A stretch of 64,000 nucleotides of DNA from Bacteroidota bacterium (GCA_017858735.1 JAFMBH010000002.1:85363-149362); one strand, 5' to 3'; positions 10,373-21,159 are shown, numbered from the stretch's first letter. The notes: a model not told the origin generated them from the sequence alone. Translations and numbers: made by a program.

Positions 10373-11689
10373 ATGGCATTAACCGAAAGGTATGCAGCTA
10401 CCCTGGATTTTTTATTTTCCAGGTTACCTATGTTTCAACGGGTTGGCTCCATCGCTTTTAGAGCAGACCTGACAAATATCCTTAATCTATTGGCTGGCTT
10501 GAATATGGAACTTAATAAGTTTCCTACCATTCATATAGCAGGTACGAATGGAAAAGGTTCTACCGCCCATCTTATAGCAGCTATGCTGACGGCACAAGGG
10601 TATAAAACAGGCTTATATATTTCTCCTCATTATGTAGATTTTAGAGAAAGAATCAGAATAAATGGTCAGCTGGTTTCAAAACGTTTTGTCATCGATTTCA
10701 CTGAAAGGGTAAAGCCCTTACTGGATGAAATTAATCCCTCGTTTTTTGAAATTACCTGGGTCATGGCGCTCGCCTGGTTCGAAAAGTCAAAAGTTGATGT
10801 GGCGGTCATAGAAACCGGGCTGGGCGGAAGATTGGATAGTACCAATGTGATAACTCCTGTTTTAAGTGTAATTACTAACATAGGTATGGATCATACGGCC
10901 TTTTTAGGAGACACGCTGCCTAAAATTGCCACTGAAAAAGCTGGTATTATTAAACCTGGCGTTCCCGTTGTCATTGGTGAAAAGCAAGAGGAAACAACCC
11001 CTGTTTTTAACTATTTTTCGGAAATGAATGAGGCTCCTATCTTTTTCGCCGATGAATGTTTTTATGTACAATGTCTCGACGCTAATCTCCTTTATGCTAC
11101 TTATAATGTCAGGAAAATTGGTAGTAATGATTTGTGGTTCAATGACTTAAAAGTAAATTTAGCAGGCGGATATCAGTTGAAAAATGTAAGGACCGCTTTG
11201 TGTGCCATCGATAAACTAAGGCCATTTTTTAAGGTGGAAAATGCAGCTATCATTGAAGGGTTATTACACCTGAAACGTTTGACCCGGTTTATGGGGCGGT
11301 GGCAGAAACTGGGTGATGATCCTCTCATTATTGCCGATAGTGCCCATAATATAGAGGGTTTAACCCTGGCAATGAATCAATTAAAAGAATTATCCGCAAC
11401 GGCGCTTCATCTGGTCATTGGTGTCGTTTCCGATAAGGATATTGCTGGTATGCTCTCCCTTTTACCTAAAAACGCTACTTATTATTTTGCCAGACCTGAC
11501 CTACCGAGGGGCTTAAATGCCCTCAAGTTAAAAGAACAGGCACATAGCTTTGGATTATATGGAAAAGCATACTCATCTGTGAAAAATGCGCTCAAAGCTG
11601 CTAAAAGAAAAGCAACGCCTTCCGATGTAGTCTATGTCGGAGGGAGTACCTTTGTGGTGGCTGAGGTCATTCGTTTTTCATATCCTTAA
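10373..11689 (+). CDS. folC: Bifunctional folylpolyglutamate synthase/dihydrofolate synthase
   Basis: IHIAGTNGKGSTAHLIAAML, ETGLGGRLDSTNVI, NIGMDHTAFLG. The listed ORF start (10283) overlaps the tonB-like gene; the in-frame ATG at 10373 is more likely. Confidence 0.9.
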   Translation: MALTERYAATLDFLFSRLPMFQRVGSIAFRADLTNILNLLAGLNMELNKFPTIHIAGTNGKGSTAHLIAAMLTAQGYKTGLYISPHYVDFRERIRINGQLVSKRFVIDFTERVKPLLDEINPSFFEITWVMALAWFEKSKVDVAVIETGLGGRLDSTNVITPVLSVITNIGMDHTAFLGDTLPKIATEKAGIIKPGVPVVIGEKQEETTPVFNYFSEMNEAPIFFADECFYVQCLDANLLYATYNVRKIGSNDLWFNDLKVNLAGGYQLKNVRTALCAIDKLRPFFKVENAAIIEGLLHLKRLTRFMGRWQKLGDDPLIIADSAHNIEGLTLAMNQLKELSATALHLVIGVVSDKDIAGMLSLLPKNATYYFARPDLPRGLNALKLKEQAHSFGLYGKAYSSVKNALKAAKRKATPSDVVYVGGSTFVVAEVIRFSYP

Positions 11690-11698
11690 TATCAACTC

Positions 11699-13321
11699 AT
11701 GAAATCAATTTTTTCCGTCGTATTTTTCCTTTTTGCTCTTTCCCTTTCAGCGCAGACAAAGACCACCTTCCCGGTTTCTTTATTACTTGTTCCTGAAAAA
11801 ACAAATTTTGAAAAAACCTCTACCTATTCTGATGTAATGTCTTTTTTAAACGCAATTAAACAGCTTAGTCCTTATATTTCTTTGCATAACATAGGTAAAA
11901 GTACCTCGGGATTAGATATTCCTATGGCGGTTTTGGCAAATCCAATGATTTCAAATGCAGATCAGGCTAATGCGTCAGGGAAACCAGTAGTTTATATTCA
12001 GGCAAATATTCATGCCGGGGAAGTGGAAGGAAAAGAGGTAGCTATGATGTTGATGAGAGATATTTTATTGGGTGACAAAATGGATTTACTCCAAAACCAG
12101 ATTATCATTTTTGTACCTATTTATAATGTGGACGGAAATGATAAGATGGAAAAGGGTTTAAGGGCATCACAGGAAAATAGCCCCTTAGAAACAGGTACCA
12201 GGGAAAATGGTCAAGGGCTCGATTTAAATAGAGATGGCGTTAAAATGGAAGCCCCTGAAACTAAAGGAATGATTGCTAACGTTTTAAATCTTTGGGATCC
12301 TCAGCTTACGGTCGATTTACATACAACCAATGGAACCTGGCACGGATATTCCCTGACCTGGGCGCCTGGTTATTTGTCCTCAGGTGAATCGGGTCCTTAT
12401 AATTATTTAAATGAGGTGATGCTTCCTTTAATAACAAAAAATGCAAAAGAAAAATACGATCTTAATTTGGGCCCATTTGGCGATTTTAGTACCAGAGAGG
12501 GTTGGCCATTGAAAAAATTTTATACCTATAATCATCATCCAAGATATATTATTAATCAAATTGGCCTTAGAAATAGAATGTCTATTCTAAGTGAATCTTT
12601 TGCTCACGAACGTTTTTATCAACGTATTCATAGTACTTATCATTTTGTGTATGAAATTTTGAATCATTGTAATAATCATTCGGAAGAAATTATAAAAATC
12701 AATAAACAGGCAGAATGGTCCGCCATTGAAAAGGTTAAAAATCAAGCTGGTACCCTTAAAAAAGGCGTTCGTTTTAAAATGGTACCTACCGATAAACCTC
12801 TCCAACATTTTAGAACTTACGATTATGAAAATTTCTTAAAAGAGGATGGAACAACGACTTTATTAAGAACAGGCAAAGTAGTTTATTATGATAATATAAC
12901 CTATTATGCTGCCTTCAAAGATACTGTAAGTGCTTTATTGCCAAGAGGATACATCATTCCATCGGGTTTAGATACTATCGTTGAACTTCTTCGACAACAA
13001 GGGGTAAAAGTCACAACGCTTGAAAAAAATCAACGTTTTTCAGGGGAATCTTTTTTTATAGAAAAATGGAATAAATCTCCAAGGAAATTTGAAGGACACA
13101 ATATGGTATCCGTAGAAGGTACATTTAATGCCAGGGAAATGTTGGCAAAAAAAGGCGATTTTATCGTTAATATGGCTCAACCATTAGCTAATCTTATATT
13201 TTATATGCTTGAACCTCAATCTGATGATGGGCTGCTTTCCTGGAATTTTTTCGACCATATTTTGAAAGGTTCCAATATGCCATTTTCACCCGTTGACTAT
13301 CCTGTGTTTAAGTATTTTTAA
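11699..13321 (+). CDS. Secreted M14 family zinc carboxypeptidase-like protein
   Basis: Signal peptide; zinc motif HAGEVEGKE; NVDGNDKMEKGLRASQ; DLHTTNGTWHGYSLTW. Confidence 0.85.
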   Translation: MKSIFSVVFFLFALSLSAQTKTTFPVSLLLVPEKTNFEKTSTYSDVMSFLNAIKQLSPYISLHNIGKSTSGLDIPMAVLANPMISNADQANASGKPVVYIQANIHAGEVEGKEVAMMLMRDILLGDKMDLLQNQIIIFVPIYNVDGNDKMEKGLRASQENSPLETGTRENGQGLDLNRDGVKMEAPETKGMIANVLNLWDPQLTVDLHTTNGTWHGYSLTWAPGYLSSGESGPYNYLNEVMLPLITKNAKEKYDLNLGPFGDFSTREGWPLKKFYTYNHHPRYIINQIGLRNRMSILSESFAHERFYQRIHSTYHFVYEILNHCNNHSEEIIKINKQAEWSAIEKVKNQAGTLKKGVRFKMVPTDKPLQHFRTYDYENFLKEDGTTTLLRTGKVVYYDNITYYAAFKDTVSALLPRGYIIPSGLDTIVELLRQQGVKVTTLEKNQRFSGESFFIEKWNKSPRKFEGHNMVSVEGTFNAREMLAKKGDFIVNMAQPLANLIFYMLEPQSDDGLLSWNFFDHILKGSNMPFSPVDYPVFKYF

Positions 13322-13332
13322 GAGGATTAAAT

Positions 13333-14265
13333 TTAAGATGGTCTGGATTTTAGGTTATCGATAATCTGCTGAGCAAGTTGCAAAGCTTTTACCCCATCAT
13401 TTACTGTAACAACGGGCTGTTTCTTATAAAATATAGCTTCTGCAAAGGAACGCAATTCTTCCTTCAAGGCATTATGATGCAAAAAAACAGGCATTTCTGT
13501 TTCATAATGTAAAGATGAACGTGAGATAATCTGGCTTTTTTTCTCTAAAAAATCCATGCTAATGTAAGCATCAGGTTGAAACAAACGCATTTTCCGCATT
13601 TTTTTCATCGAAATTCGAGAGGAGGTTACATTGGCTACTGCACCATTTGCAAATTCAATTCTTGCATTGGCAATGTCAGGAGTAGGACTTAAAATAGCTA
13701 CCCCATTTGCTCTGATATCTGTGATTTCGAAGGGAATAAGTTGTAATATAAGGTCTAAATCATGAATCATCAAATCTAAAACAACGGAAACATCAGTTCC
13801 CCGTGCATTGAAAGGTGCCAGTCTATGGACTTCTATAAACATCGGATGTAATCCGAGATCTTTGACACTTAACCAGGCAGGATTGAAGCGTTCGATATGT
13901 CCAACCTGAACTACGGGGTAAGTTTGTTTATCATTGAACCAGTTTTTTAAGGAAATAGCTTCCTCCAGCGTATCCGTTATGGGTTTTTCAATGAATAAAT
14001 GTTTATCATAGGATAAAACCTGTTTTGCATAAAAATAATGAAAAGAGGTTGGGACAGACAAAATAATGGCGTCAGAAGCTTCAATTAAGGAAGCTGCATT
14101 GTTAAAAGAGGTCCATTGGGATAAATCAGGCGATGAGTCGCCTATTTGTGGGTCATTATCGTGAAATCCAGCGACGGTGAACCATTCAGGTAATTCATTG
14201 AGTTGTTTTAATATTAACTTCCCTAAATGACCTGCACCAATGACTCCAACTGTAATCATAGCCAC
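13333..14265 (-). CDS. Gfo/Idh/MocA family oxidoreductase
   Basis: ITVGVIGAGHLGKLILKQL; SVPTSFHYFYAKQVL; KHLFIEKPITDTLEEA. Confidence 0.88.
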   Translation of the reverse strand: MAMITVGVIGAGHLGKLILKQLNELPEWFTVAGFHDNDPQIGDSSPDLSQWTSFNNAASLIEASDAIILSVPTSFHYFYAKQVLSYDKHLFIEKPITDTLEEAISLKNWFNDKQTYPVVQVGHIERFNPAWLSVKDLGLHPMFIEVHRLAPFNARGTDVSVVLDLMIHDLDLILQLIPFEITDIRANGVAILSPTPDIANARIEFANGAVANVTSSRISMKKMRKMRLFQPDAYISMDFLEKKSQIISRSSLHYETEMPVFLHHNALKEELRSFAEAIFYKKQPVVTVNDGVKALQLAQQIIDNLKSRPS

Positions 14266-14267
14266 GG

Positions 14268-14576
14268 TTATTCTCTAAAATACATTAAAACAGCCCCCAA
14301 GAGGGTGATAAGTACCATCAAAACAGAGGCCATTTTAATGGCTAATCTTATATATTTTGAGAAATCTCTAATAGCTTGGGCCTGATTTGGATATCGTGGT
14401 ATAACTTCCCTTTCCAGTTTATCTGGATGAAAAACATCCATCGCATTGAATTCTACCTTATGACGAACCAGGATTTGATAGTTATTTAAAACCTTGACAC
14501 GAAAATAAAAGGATAGGAAGAGCATGCTTAAAAAGAGCAGCGTAATAATGATAAATAGGGTAAGGAATAAACTCAT
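14268..14576 (-). CDS. Small membrane protein, function unknown
   Basis: 102 aa with N- and C-terminal hydrophobic segments; 4-bp overlap with the upstream gene. Confidence 0.65.
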   Translation of the reverse strand: MSLFLTLFIIITLLFLSMLFLSFYFRVKVLNNYQILVRHKVEFNAMDVFHPDKLEREVIPRYPNQAQAIRDFSKYIRLAIKMASVLMVLITLLGAVLMYFRE

Positions 14577-14950
14577 TTATTTAATTCTTTTTCTTTTTTC
14601 CAACCTGAACTTAATCCGGCAGCTATAAGAAGGTGTAAAGAACCTGCCCGAGCATCAGGATTATAAATAAACTGACTTAGACTGAGCAGGGTATGAAAAA
14701 GGATGAGTAAAATTATCAGTCCATTTCGTTGGGCGCTTCCCGGAACTTCCCGTAGGGCCCAAAAAGAAATGGCTACAGGCAGCATAGCGGCAGAACCATA
14801 CATAGCCAATAACATTTTCGGTGTATTTTCACCGTGTAAAGGCTGTAAGGCGGAAATAAATTTTAGGTACAAAGGGAAAAACCAGCATAATATGGCTATT
14901 CCTCCTTCTAAAACAATGGTAGTATAAAGTAATATCTTAACAATTTTCAT
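14573..14950 (-). CDS. Membrane protein, function unknown
   Basis: 125 aa with about four hydrophobic segments; within a tightly packed minus-strand gene run. Confidence 0.65.
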   Translation of the reverse strand: MKIVKILLYTTIVLEGGIAILCWFFPLYLKFISALQPLHGENTPKMLLAMYGSAAMLPVAISFWALREVPGSAQRNGLIILLILFHTLLSLSQFIYNPDARAGSLHLLIAAGLSSGWKKEKELNK

Positions 14951-14954
14951 CGGC

Positions 14955-15749
14955 TCATTTTCTATTTTCGCGAAGGTAATATGCAGACATCCAAATAACG
15001 ACAGCTTCGGGTAATCTTTTCATAATTGAAAGTAAAAAAGATAGTCCTTTACCTGGGACAACCAGATTTTTGCCATTTTTAATACCCTTAAGAATATCTC
15101 TAACTACCGTGTCGGGCGTTACTACCATCCAGTTTTTGAAGGTTCTGGACTTTTCCATTCCCGCCCGTTCCATAAATCCTGTGTTTACTACGGGCGTTGG
15201 ACAAACGGCCATCGTACGAACAGCAAACCCCGCTTCTCTTAATTCAAAATCAATAGATCGGGTAAACTGCAAAACAAAACTTTTAGTTGCACCATAAGTT
15301 CCTAAACGAGGGTTTGGCTGGAAGGCTGAAATGGAGGAAATGTTTATTATCCAACCACTATTGCGCTGAATCATATCTTTCAAAAAAAAACGGGTTAACT
15401 GGTAAACATTCAACATGTTTAACTGAAGCATTTTAAATTCGCTCTCCTGATCTGTTTCCCAAACATAGCCGTAGGTGCCAAATCCAGCGTTATTTACCAG
15501 GATATCAGGAACAAAATCGGCTTTTAAGGCCTGTTGATATACCGATAGGGCACTTTCCGGAAGCGTCAGGTCAATTTCTAGACCGATAAATTGCAGATTT
15601 GGAAAATCTTTTTTGAGATTTTCTATGGCCAAAGGAAGTAATCCGTCTTCCTTAGCCACTAAAAACAAAGCGTTCCCTTCTCGTGCAAATGCATTGGCAA
15701 GTTCAAGTCCAATGCCTTGGGAACCGCCAGTAATGAGCATTTTTTTCAT
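14955..15749 (-). CDS. Short-chain dehydrogenase/reductase
   Basis: ITGGSQGIGLELANAFAREG; LVNNAGFGTYG; YGATK catalytic motif. Confidence 0.92.
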   Translation of the reverse strand: MKKMLITGGSQGIGLELANAFAREGNALFLVAKEDGLLPLAIENLKKDFPNLQFIGLEIDLTLPESALSVYQQALKADFVPDILVNNAGFGTYGYVWETDQESEFKMLQLNMLNVYQLTRFFLKDMIQRNSGWIINISSISAFQPNPRLGTYGATKSFVLQFTRSIDFELREAGFAVRTMAVCPTPVVNTGFMERAGMEKSRTFKNWMVVTPDTVVRDILKGIKNGKNLVVPGKGLSFLLSIMKRLPEAVVIWMSAYYLRENRK

Positions 15750-15755
15750 GTAAAA

Positions 15756-17186
15756 TCAAGACAATTTGAAGGCAAGAAAAGAAACCAGTTTCTGTTTAAA
15801 CCCATTGTAAGGAGGATAAATAAAGGATAGGGTTCCAAAATTTCTTTTAACAATACCCCGCTCATTGGAGAAATCAACAAAAGAATGAAATCCCATCGCT
15901 TTGCCAATCCCACTGTTATTAACGCCACCGAAAGGAAGGTCCGGATTCAGGTATCCAAGTAAATAATCATTTATCACCGTTCCACCGGAGGACGTTTTAC
16001 TAATTATCTCGTTGATGAATGCGTTGTTTTTTGAGGCAACATAAAGAGAAAGTGGTTTAGGTTTTTCGTAAATAATCTCTACCACCTCATTTATATCCTT
16101 GAATGTCATCATAGGCATAACCGGGCCGAAAATTTCTTCCTCCATGATTTTCATATCATGAGAAACATTTCCAAGGAGGGTAGGGGAAATAAATCGGTCT
16201 GTTTCATCAAATTCTCCTCCGGCCAGTACTTTGGCTCCTTTAGAGATTGCATCATCAAATAATGCTTTTATTCTGTTAAAATGCCTGTTATTTATGATTC
16301 TGCAATAATCAGGAGAGTTTTTAATTCCTTTATTTTCAGGATTATAAAATGCGTTTATACTTTTTTGATATGCTTTAGTAAATTCTTCAGCGACGCTTTC
16401 CTGAACTAATAAATAATCGGGAGCGATGCATGTCTGACCATTATTAAAATGTTTTGCCCACACACATTTTTCTGCAGCATCAGATATTGGTGCTGATTTT
16501 TCAATGATGGCAGGAGATTTTCCACCCAGTTCCAGGGTAACTGAAGAAAGGTGTTGGGCAGCTGCGGCCATCACTACTTTTCCAATTTGAGGACTTCCTG
16601 TGAAATAAATATGATTGAAAGGCAGAGATAATAGTCGGCTTGCCAGAGAGGCATCTCCTTCCAAGACAGTAACTTCATCTTGTGGATAAAGTTCTGATAG
16701 CATATTGTTAATAAAATGAGCTGTGTGCGCAGCGAGTTCTGATGGTTTTAAAAGAACCGTATTTCCAGCGGCTATGGCATAGATTAAGGGAAGAATGGAC
16801 AGATTAAAAGGGTAATTCCATGGAGAAAGAATCAGGCAAACCCCCTTCGATTCGTATTTAACCCATGAAGAAGTTCCAACGAGGGTGATAGGTGTATCCA
16901 CCACTTTGTTGGCCATCCAACGCGCGAGATTTTTTTTAACATGAGTTATTTGCTGAATAATAGCACTTATCTCACTACTCATGACTTCGACGGGATGTTT
17001 CTTGAAATCGGCATATAAAGCGGTTTCCAACGATGTAATGTTTGCCGGGTTTCTCAAATAGGCTTCCAGTTTTTTTAATTTGTCGATTCTTTCCTTAACA
17101 GATGTGCGGGAAGTAATGCGAGCCTTCGATTTTAAATTTTGGAAAACTAACTGAAGATCGTCGGTGGTATTTGTTGAAATAGTCAT
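15756..17186 (-). CDS. Aldehyde dehydrogenase family protein
   Basis: LILSPWNYPFNLSILPL, VTLELGGKSPAII, NNGQTCIAPDYLLV, EEEIFGPVMPMMTF. Confidence 0.93.
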   Translation of the reverse strand: MTISTNTTDDLQLVFQNLKSKARITSRTSVKERIDKLKKLEAYLRNPANITSLETALYADFKKHPVEVMSSEISAIIQQITHVKKNLARWMANKVVDTPITLVGTSSWVKYESKGVCLILSPWNYPFNLSILPLIYAIAAGNTVLLKPSELAAHTAHFINNMLSELYPQDEVTVLEGDASLASRLLSLPFNHIYFTGSPQIGKVVMAAAAQHLSSVTLELGGKSPAIIEKSAPISDAAEKCVWAKHFNNGQTCIAPDYLLVQESVAEEFTKAYQKSINAFYNPENKGIKNSPDYCRIINNRHFNRIKALFDDAISKGAKVLAGGEFDETDRFISPTLLGNVSHDMKIMEEEIFGPVMPMMTFKDINEVVEIIYEKPKPLSLYVASKNNAFINEIISKTSSGGTVINDYLLGYLNPDLPFGGVNNSGIGKAMGFHSFVDFSNERGIVKRNFGTLSFIYPPYNGFKQKLVSFLAFKLS

Positions 17187-17223
17187 GTTTTTACATTTTG
17201 TTATAAATATATGTTATTTTAAA

Positions 17224-18912
17224 TCATTCCCAAATGATAGGAAGGTCAGATTGGCTCCATGCGTCAAATTTATGGCTAAATAGCTGATTTAAATGATGTC
17301 TCTTTATTTTTAGGGTTGGGGTTAATACGCCGTTTGAAACATCCCAGGGTTCTGAAAGAATCACAACGGAGGATATTTTTTCAAAATTCGAGACTAGCTG
17401 GTTAACTGCATTGAGCGTACTTTCCAAACGCTTATTTATATCTTCTTTGGGTAAAGTTTGAGCAAATTCAGATAAATTTATAAGCGCTAGTGGCTGAGGA
17501 AGCCCAATACCGACCACACAAACTTGTTCAATAAGATCATTGACAGCAAAGGGGAATTCAAGGGTAGCGGGCGAAATAAATTTACCTTTTGCCGATTTAA
17601 ATGTTTCTGATAATCGTCCGGTAATGTATAGATAACCCTCATCATCTATTTTTCCCATGTCACCGGTATGTAACCAATTATTCTCAATAACTGTGTTGGT
17701 TAAAGAATCGTCCTCGAAATAGCCCCTCATTAGCCAGGGAGCTTGCATTAATATTTCACTGTTTTCCGGATCTATTTTTAATTTAACGCCAGGCACGGCT
17801 TTACCCACTGTGCCATTTTTTTGAACATTTTGTGGCATGAGCGTGCAGCCTCCGCAGTTCTCAGTCATCGCATAAACCTCCTGAATAGGAATGCCTAATT
17901 TGTCAAAAAAAACTTTTAAACTATCTGAAGCAGGAGCAGCACCTGTGAGCCGGATTTTAGCATTGGAAAGACCTAAGTTTTTCTTGAGCAAATACTTTAA
18001 AAAATCACCCAGAAAAGGAATTTTCACGAGGTTAAAAAGCAATGGTTCCGGAATTTTTGATACAATTCCCATTCTAAATTTTGTCCAAATTCTTGGAACA
18101 GCCATAAAAACAGTTGGCTGTGTCTGTTTCAGATTATAAATAAAAGTTTGCAGGGACTCACCAAAGGAAATACTTCCACCGGTGTGTATCGCAGCTGCAG
18201 CGACAATAAGCCTCTCTGCAATATGATTTAAAGGTAAGTAGGAAAAAAAGCGATGGTGTTTTGTGTGGGCTAGCCCTAAAAAATTGGTTTCTTTTTCTAA
18301 TTGCATAAGAGCGGCAGGACCATCAAAATCGATCATAACCCCTTTGGGTTTACCTGTAGTTCCCGATGTAAAAAGGATGGTCCAGATATCATTTAATGCG
18401 GGCAACGGGTTGCCCAACAGGGGCTGATATCTATTGATCAAAACATCCCATTGAAAGCCATTGGAAACTAAACTATTACCTGCATAATGGGGAAATGAAA
18501 TCACCGGAAGATCTGTGGGAACCCCCTTTTGCTGGTTTTCCCAATCGTCTAATTTTCCTATAAAAAGGAGTTTTATTTTACCAGCTTCAATAACTTCTGA
18601 TAATTGATCAGCCGTTTGATTCGGATAAAATGGGACAGAGATCAGACCAGACATCATCAACGCGAGATCGGTGATAATCCAGTGGTAACAATTTTTTGAA
18701 AGAATGCCTACGTTATCGCCAGGTACCAGGCCCATATCAAGAAGCGCAGCGGCCATTCTTCTTGCCTGAGATCCGGTTTCTTTCCAACTTATATCCTTCC
18801 ATTTTTTACCTTCGGGTTGACGAAGAAATATACGATTGGGCTGTAACTCTTCCCATTCATAAAAATATTCCAGCAAGGATAATCTGTTTGTTTCAAGGGT
18901 TGTATTTTCCAT
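17224..18912 (-). CDS. AMP-binding protein, long-chain fatty acid--CoA ligase-like
   Basis: ILFTSGTTGKPKGVMID; EVYAMTENCGG; WLHTGDMGKIDDEGYLYITGR. Confidence 0.92.
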   Translation of the reverse strand: MENTTLETNRLSLLEYFYEWEELQPNRIFLRQPEGKKWKDISWKETGSQARRMAAALLDMGLVPGDNVGILSKNCYHWIITDLALMMSGLISVPFYPNQTADQLSEVIEAGKIKLLFIGKLDDWENQQKGVPTDLPVISFPHYAGNSLVSNGFQWDVLINRYQPLLGNPLPALNDIWTILFTSGTTGKPKGVMIDFDGPAALMQLEKETNFLGLAHTKHHRFFSYLPLNHIAERLIVAAAAIHTGGSISFGESLQTFIYNLKQTQPTVFMAVPRIWTKFRMGIVSKIPEPLLFNLVKIPFLGDFLKYLLKKNLGLSNAKIRLTGAAPASDSLKVFFDKLGIPIQEVYAMTENCGGCTLMPQNVQKNGTVGKAVPGVKLKIDPENSEILMQAPWLMRGYFEDDSLTNTVIENNWLHTGDMGKIDDEGYLYITGRLSETFKSAKGKFISPATLEFPFAVNDLIEQVCVVGIGLPQPLALINLSEFAQTLPKEDINKRLESTLNAVNQLVSNFEKISSVVILSEPWDVSNGVLTPTLKIKRHHLNQLFSHKFDAWSQSDLPIIWE

Positions 18913-18953
18913 CTAATCTATAAGAAACTGGGGATTTAAGGTTTGAAATGAGA

Positions 18954-19727
18954 TTAAAGCAAATAAGGACTACCGTGTAAATGTTGTCCTCCGTCCAGGT
19001 AAATAGTATCACCGGTCAGATAATCAGCGGCTTGTGTACTTAAAAAAAGCGTTAAGGATGCTACTTCGTCCACTCGACCCAATCTCTTGGCGGGAATATT
19101 TTCTGCCAGGCCATGTAACATTTGTGGTGGATAGTTGTCCAGGCCGGATGATAAAATGATCCCAGGGGCAATGGCGTTAATTTGAATATTGTATTTACTC
19201 CATTCTACGGCCAGCGATTTAGTTAGATTATCCACACCAGCTCTCGCGGCACCAGTATGAACCATTCCTGGAAATCCTCTGTAAATGTTTACGATAATAG
19301 TGACGATTTTTCCTTCTTTTTGAGGGATGAAAAATTGATTTGCCATGGTCTGGGTCATAAACCAGGTGCCATTTAAATTATTATTAATGACAGCGAGCCA
19401 GCCTTTTTCAGTAATATCTTCTGCAGGCGAGAGGAATTGGCCCCCCGCGTTATTTATTAATATATCTAATCGACCGGTTTTTTCTTTAATGAAATTGGCT
19501 AAATCTAAGATTTGTGCTGTTTCCCTAATATCTGTCGTTTTCTCAAAACAAGTGCCCAAAAGGCTTAGTTCCTCTATGGCCGCCTTTAATTTGGCTTCTT
19601 TTCGTCCACAAATAAATACGGTTGCCCCTGCTTTTAGAAACTGAGCGGCAATTTCTTTACCAATTCCCGTTCCGCCACCCGTTACTAAAACAGACTTATT
19701 TTTAAACAAATCATCTCTGAAAATCAT
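18954..19727 (-). CDS. SDR family oxidoreductase (peroxisomal trans-2-enoyl-CoA reductase/2,4-dienoyl-CoA reductase-like)
   Basis: VLVTGGGTGIGKEIAAQFLKAG; LINNAGGQFLSPAEDIT; C-terminal YLTGDTIYLDGGQHL. The catalytic YxxxK Tyr is not obvious (HTGAARAGVDN), as in DECR-type enzymes. Confidence 0.85.
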   Translation of the reverse strand: MIFRDDLFKNKSVLVTGGGTGIGKEIAAQFLKAGATVFICGRKEAKLKAAIEELSLLGTCFEKTTDIRETAQILDLANFIKEKTGRLDILINNAGGQFLSPAEDITEKGWLAVINNNLNGTWFMTQTMANQFFIPQKEGKIVTIIVNIYRGFPGMVHTGAARAGVDNLTKSLAVEWSKYNIQINAIAPGIILSSGLDNYPPQMLHGLAENIPAKRLGRVDEVASLTLFLSTQAADYLTGDTIYLDGGQHLHGSPYLL

Positions 19728-21067
19728 GCCGTTTCAAATTTATTTTTTCTTAATTCTTTTTTTAATTTATTCATAAAAGACTGATAATGCACTTCTATGG
19801 TGTGTCTTTTTGCTGAAAGGAATTCTTTTGAAATGTCATTTGCATCCTTTTCTGCTAATAATTTTAAATCACCCTCTGGCTTCCATTTTTTCATAATATA
19901 CTTCGCTGCTAATTTAGCCTGATAATCACTTAAGGGCCAAACAGCGCCTTGTGGTTGAAATAAACCAATGAAAATCAAGTTTTTATAATCAGGGTGAAAC
20001 ATTCTCAAATAGAGCGGCACGCTATCTCCCTCTTCCCATTGAATGAACTGTTTACTAAAAAAGGGGAAACTAATTTTATAACCTGTAGCAGCTATGATAG
20101 TATCAAAATTTTCATGTTTACCATCTTGAAAATATACTTCTTTATCTTCGATTTTTTTGATGCCAGTCCTTGGGGTAACCTTTCCGTGTCTTATTTTATA
20201 TAATAATTCAGAATTTAGGGTTGGATGAACCTTAGTCACTGCAAAATCTGGCTCGGGTAGCCCATAATCTTTGTATCGCCCAACCTGAATAAAAACAGAC
20301 AATCGCCGGAGAGGATTGGATATAAAGGTGGGAAGCCATGCCATGCCCTTATTAAAAGTATCTGTAGGTTTTCCAAGAAAAAATTTGGGAATGATATATT
20401 GAGGATTTCTAACAGAAATGGCAGTGTATTCGGCCACCCGGCTTATTTCAACAGCACAGTCACATCCTGAATTTCCCGCTCCAACGACTAAGACTTTTTT
20501 TTCCGTAAACGGTTTATTTGTCTTATAAAGGTGCGAATGTATTAATTCTCCTTTAAAAGAGGTAAGTTCCTCTGGAATTCTCGGTTTTGAATGATGACCA
20601 TTGGCAATAAGCAGGTAATCAAACATTCTAATCTCGCCAGTACTCAAAGTGAGTTCCCATCGTTCATTCTCCTGGATTTTTGCCTCTATGACCCGCGTAT
20701 TAAATTGAATATGAGGGAATAAATTAAAATGGGTAGCATAATCATGAAAATAACGCCATACTTGTTGGTGTGACGGATAGTCCGGATAATTTTCGGGCAT
20801 GGGGAAATCCTCAAAGGACGACATCGTTTTCGAACTTATAATGTGGGTGGTTTCACACACACTGGAATGAGATTCCTTTTCAGAGAAAAGCCAGTTTCCC
20901 CCAATTTGATCATTTTGTTCAAAACAAATAACTTTACCAACATTGGCTTGAATCATGTTTTTTAAGGTCGTAAGTCCTGAACAACCTGCCCCAATGATGG
21001 CAATAGATGGTTTATTTGGGTATTCTTTGCTTAACATTGTTATTTGCTTGTTTTTATCAGCTTTCAT
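19724..21067 (-). CDS. Flavin-containing monooxygenase (group B FMO)
   Basis: IIGAGCSGLTTLKN, FMO signature FKGELIHSHLY (FxGxxxHxxxY), second Rossmann motif VVGAGNSGCDCAVEIS. Confidence 0.9.
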   Translation of the reverse strand: MKADKNKQITMLSKEYPNKPSIAIIGAGCSGLTTLKNMIQANVGKVICFEQNDQIGGNWLFSEKESHSSVCETTHIISSKTMSSFEDFPMPENYPDYPSHQQVWRYFHDYATHFNLFPHIQFNTRVIEAKIQENERWELTLSTGEIRMFDYLLIANGHHSKPRIPEELTSFKGELIHSHLYKTNKPFTEKKVLVVGAGNSGCDCAVEISRVAEYTAISVRNPQYIIPKFFLGKPTDTFNKGMAWLPTFISNPLRRLSVFIQVGRYKDYGLPEPDFAVTKVHPTLNSELLYKIRHGKVTPRTGIKKIEDKEVYFQDGKHENFDTIIAATGYKISFPFFSKQFIQWEEGDSVPLYLRMFHPDYKNLIFIGLFQPQGAVWPLSDYQAKLAAKYIMKKWKPEGDLKLLAEKDANDISKEFLSAKRHTIEVHYQSFMNKLKKELRKNKFETA

Positions 21068-21159
21068 AAATATGGTAAAAATTATCTAAAAAAGAAAGGC
21101 TTTTTACATTCTGACACATTTTTATTACTTTTAATTTTCACAAACCTTATTTTAATATT

